Positions 6,817 through 7,153 of a stretch of DNA of 7,153 nt are shown here, in pieces. How positions within the stretch are numbered: position 1 is the stretch's first letter; each line of letters opens with the position of its first letter. The notes below the pieces were generated by a model. That model worked only from the letters and a program-made list of their open reading frames with translations. It did not search any database and was not told the origin of the DNA. Source of the stretch: Acidobacteriota bacterium (GTDB lineage: Bacteria; Acidobacteriota; Terriglobia; Terriglobales; Acidobacteriaceae); contig QIAI01000034.1 in NCBI GenBank assembly GCA_003224995.1, positions 10,291 to 17,443 on the forward strand. The letters run 5' to 3'. The translations under genes and the position numbers were made by a program.

Positions 6817-6939
6817 TCAAAACCGATGTGGATCGTTCACCGTACCCATGAACAGAATCATGTGGCTGTGGTCATCACGGATGGCGAAGAAGAAGGGACG
6901 ATCCACGATCATCTCGAAGAAATGGGGTTTGGGAGTGGA
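6817..6939 (-). pseudogene. Serpin (protease inhibitor I4) C-terminal remnant
   Basis: Reading leftwards on the minus strand, the residues before the stop at 6817-6819 are FFEMIVDRPFFFAIRDD followed by HSHMILFMGTVNDPHRF. MIVDRPFFFAI fits every position of the PROSITE serpin signature (PS00284), and ILFMGTVNDP matches the canonical last strand (ILFMGRVVNP in typical serpins), so this is the end of a serpin with its natural stop. Serpins are suicide protease inhibitors of about 370-420 residues. Here the recognisable part is only about 35-40 residues. Upstream (6940-7032) the same frame continues as MHIRWSRGVEGEAQ... without a recognisable serpin core, and no further serpin sequence fits before the plus-strand gene at 7084. 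The reactive-centre hinge (usually GTEAAAAT) is not intact, although EGEA at about the right place may be a relic. It is best read as the tail of a deleted gene. Confidence 0.75.
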
Positions 6940-6974
6940 CCTGGCTGAGGTCATGCGCGTTTGATCCGGGCAGG

Positions 6975-6996
6975 GCGCAATTCGATGGCATTGCGC
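6975..6996. repeat. Hairpin next to the serpin remnant
   Basis: GCGCAAT (6975-6981) and ATTGCGC (6990-6996) form a perfect 7-bp stem with an 8-nt loop, followed by a pyrimidine-rich stretch. It lies where the serpin homology fades and could mark a repeat or a deletion junction. Confidence 0.3.
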
Positions 6997-7053
6997 TTCC
7001 CCCTCCACCCCTCTACTCCATCGGATGTGCAAAATTCAATCGCGCTTGGTCGA

Positions 7054-7077
7054 TACAATGTCTAGACATTTTGAGGG
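7054..7077 (+). promoter_or_regulatory. -10 box, palindromic operator and ribosome binding site of the right-edge gene
   Basis: TACAAT (7054-7059) differs from the -10 consensus TATAAT at one base. It overlaps AATGTCTAGACATT (7057-7070), a perfect 14-bp palindrome that would cover the -10 box and the start of transcription, the usual place for a repressor. GAGGG (7073-7077) follows, 6 nt before the ATG at 7084. No good -35 hexamer was found. TGTCTAGACA-type sites are compatible with dimeric winged-helix repressors (PadR or BlaI/MecI type), but that link is inference. Confidence 0.5.
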
Positions 7078-7083
7078 ATGGAA

Positions 7084-7153
7084 ATGACAAAGGACTGTCG
7101 GGAAGGTTTGCGTTCTGCCGTGGTGGTGATCGGCTTTAGCCTGTCTGCTGGCG
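7084..7153 (+). CDS. N-terminus of a probable exported protein, cut by window edge
   Basis: Only 23 codons are visible. They begin MTKDCREGLRSAVV and continue VIGFSLSAG: a short charged n-region followed by a hydrophobic run, as in a signal peptide or first membrane helix. Start choice: the ATG at 7084 has GAGGG 6 nt upstream, whereas the in-frame ATG at 7078 directly abuts that GAGGG and is less likely. A candidate -10 box and palindromic operator lie immediately upstream. The function cannot be inferred from so short a piece. Confidence 0.55.
   Translation, partial: MTKDCREGLRSAVVVIGFSLSAG

Noticed and set aside
6685..6948. An 87-codon plus-strand open frame spanning the channel gene end and the serpin remnant.
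   Set aside because: It overlaps the channel gene by about 50 bp, lacks a ribosome binding site, and over 6820-6930 it is antisense to the clear serpin signature.

Overview
The window reads as chromosomal DNA of a Gram-negative bacterium with moderately high GC. It carries two outer-membrane beta-barrel proteins with signal peptides, a sigma-54 activator, a cytosolic GH15 glycosidase and a zinc-ribbon membrane protein. This combination, the style of the small dispersed hairpin repeats, and a TGTCTAGACA-type operator in front of a secreted protein suggest Acidobacteriota (Terriglobia/Koribacter-like). That assignment is inference from recall and was not tested by a search.

Layout, left to right. 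(1) Positions 1-1922, minus strand: a sigma-54-dependent activator with two GAF domains and an AAA+ domain. It runs off the left edge, so its DNA-binding C-terminus is not visible. (2) 1923-2218: a divergent intergenic region with a tight operator-like cluster (a 10-bp-spaced TCTTAA direct repeat next to a 16-bp palindrome) and a 9-bp inverted repeat just before the next ribosome binding site. (3) 2219-2821, plus strand: a small secreted outer-membrane beta-barrel protein, followed by a strong hairpin between convergent genes. (4) 2952-4844, minus strand: a GH15 glucoamylase/trehalase-type enzyme. (5) 4953-5681, minus strand: a zinc-ribbon membrane protein whose 3' end runs into a block of hairpin repeats (about 5036-5200), so the C-terminus is probably not native. 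(6) 5682-5852: a divergent intergenic region with an interrupted inverted repeat. (7) 5853-6737, plus strand: an outer-membrane channel-like protein of the MetA-pathway transporter type. (8) 6738-7083: no intact gene. It holds a minus-strand remnant of a serpin C-terminus with an exact match to the serpin signature pattern. (9) From 7084, plus strand: the first 23 codons of a probable exported protein, with a near-consensus -10 box overlapped by a perfect 14-bp palindrome.

The genes do not form an evident operon or a single pathway; most neighbours are divergent or convergent and separately expressed. No CRISPR array, transposase, tRNA or rRNA was seen. The most unusual items are the serpin relic, the repeat-invaded zinc-ribbon gene, and the three palindromic candidate operators in intergenic DNA. 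I do not see convincing evidence of a new multi-gene system.
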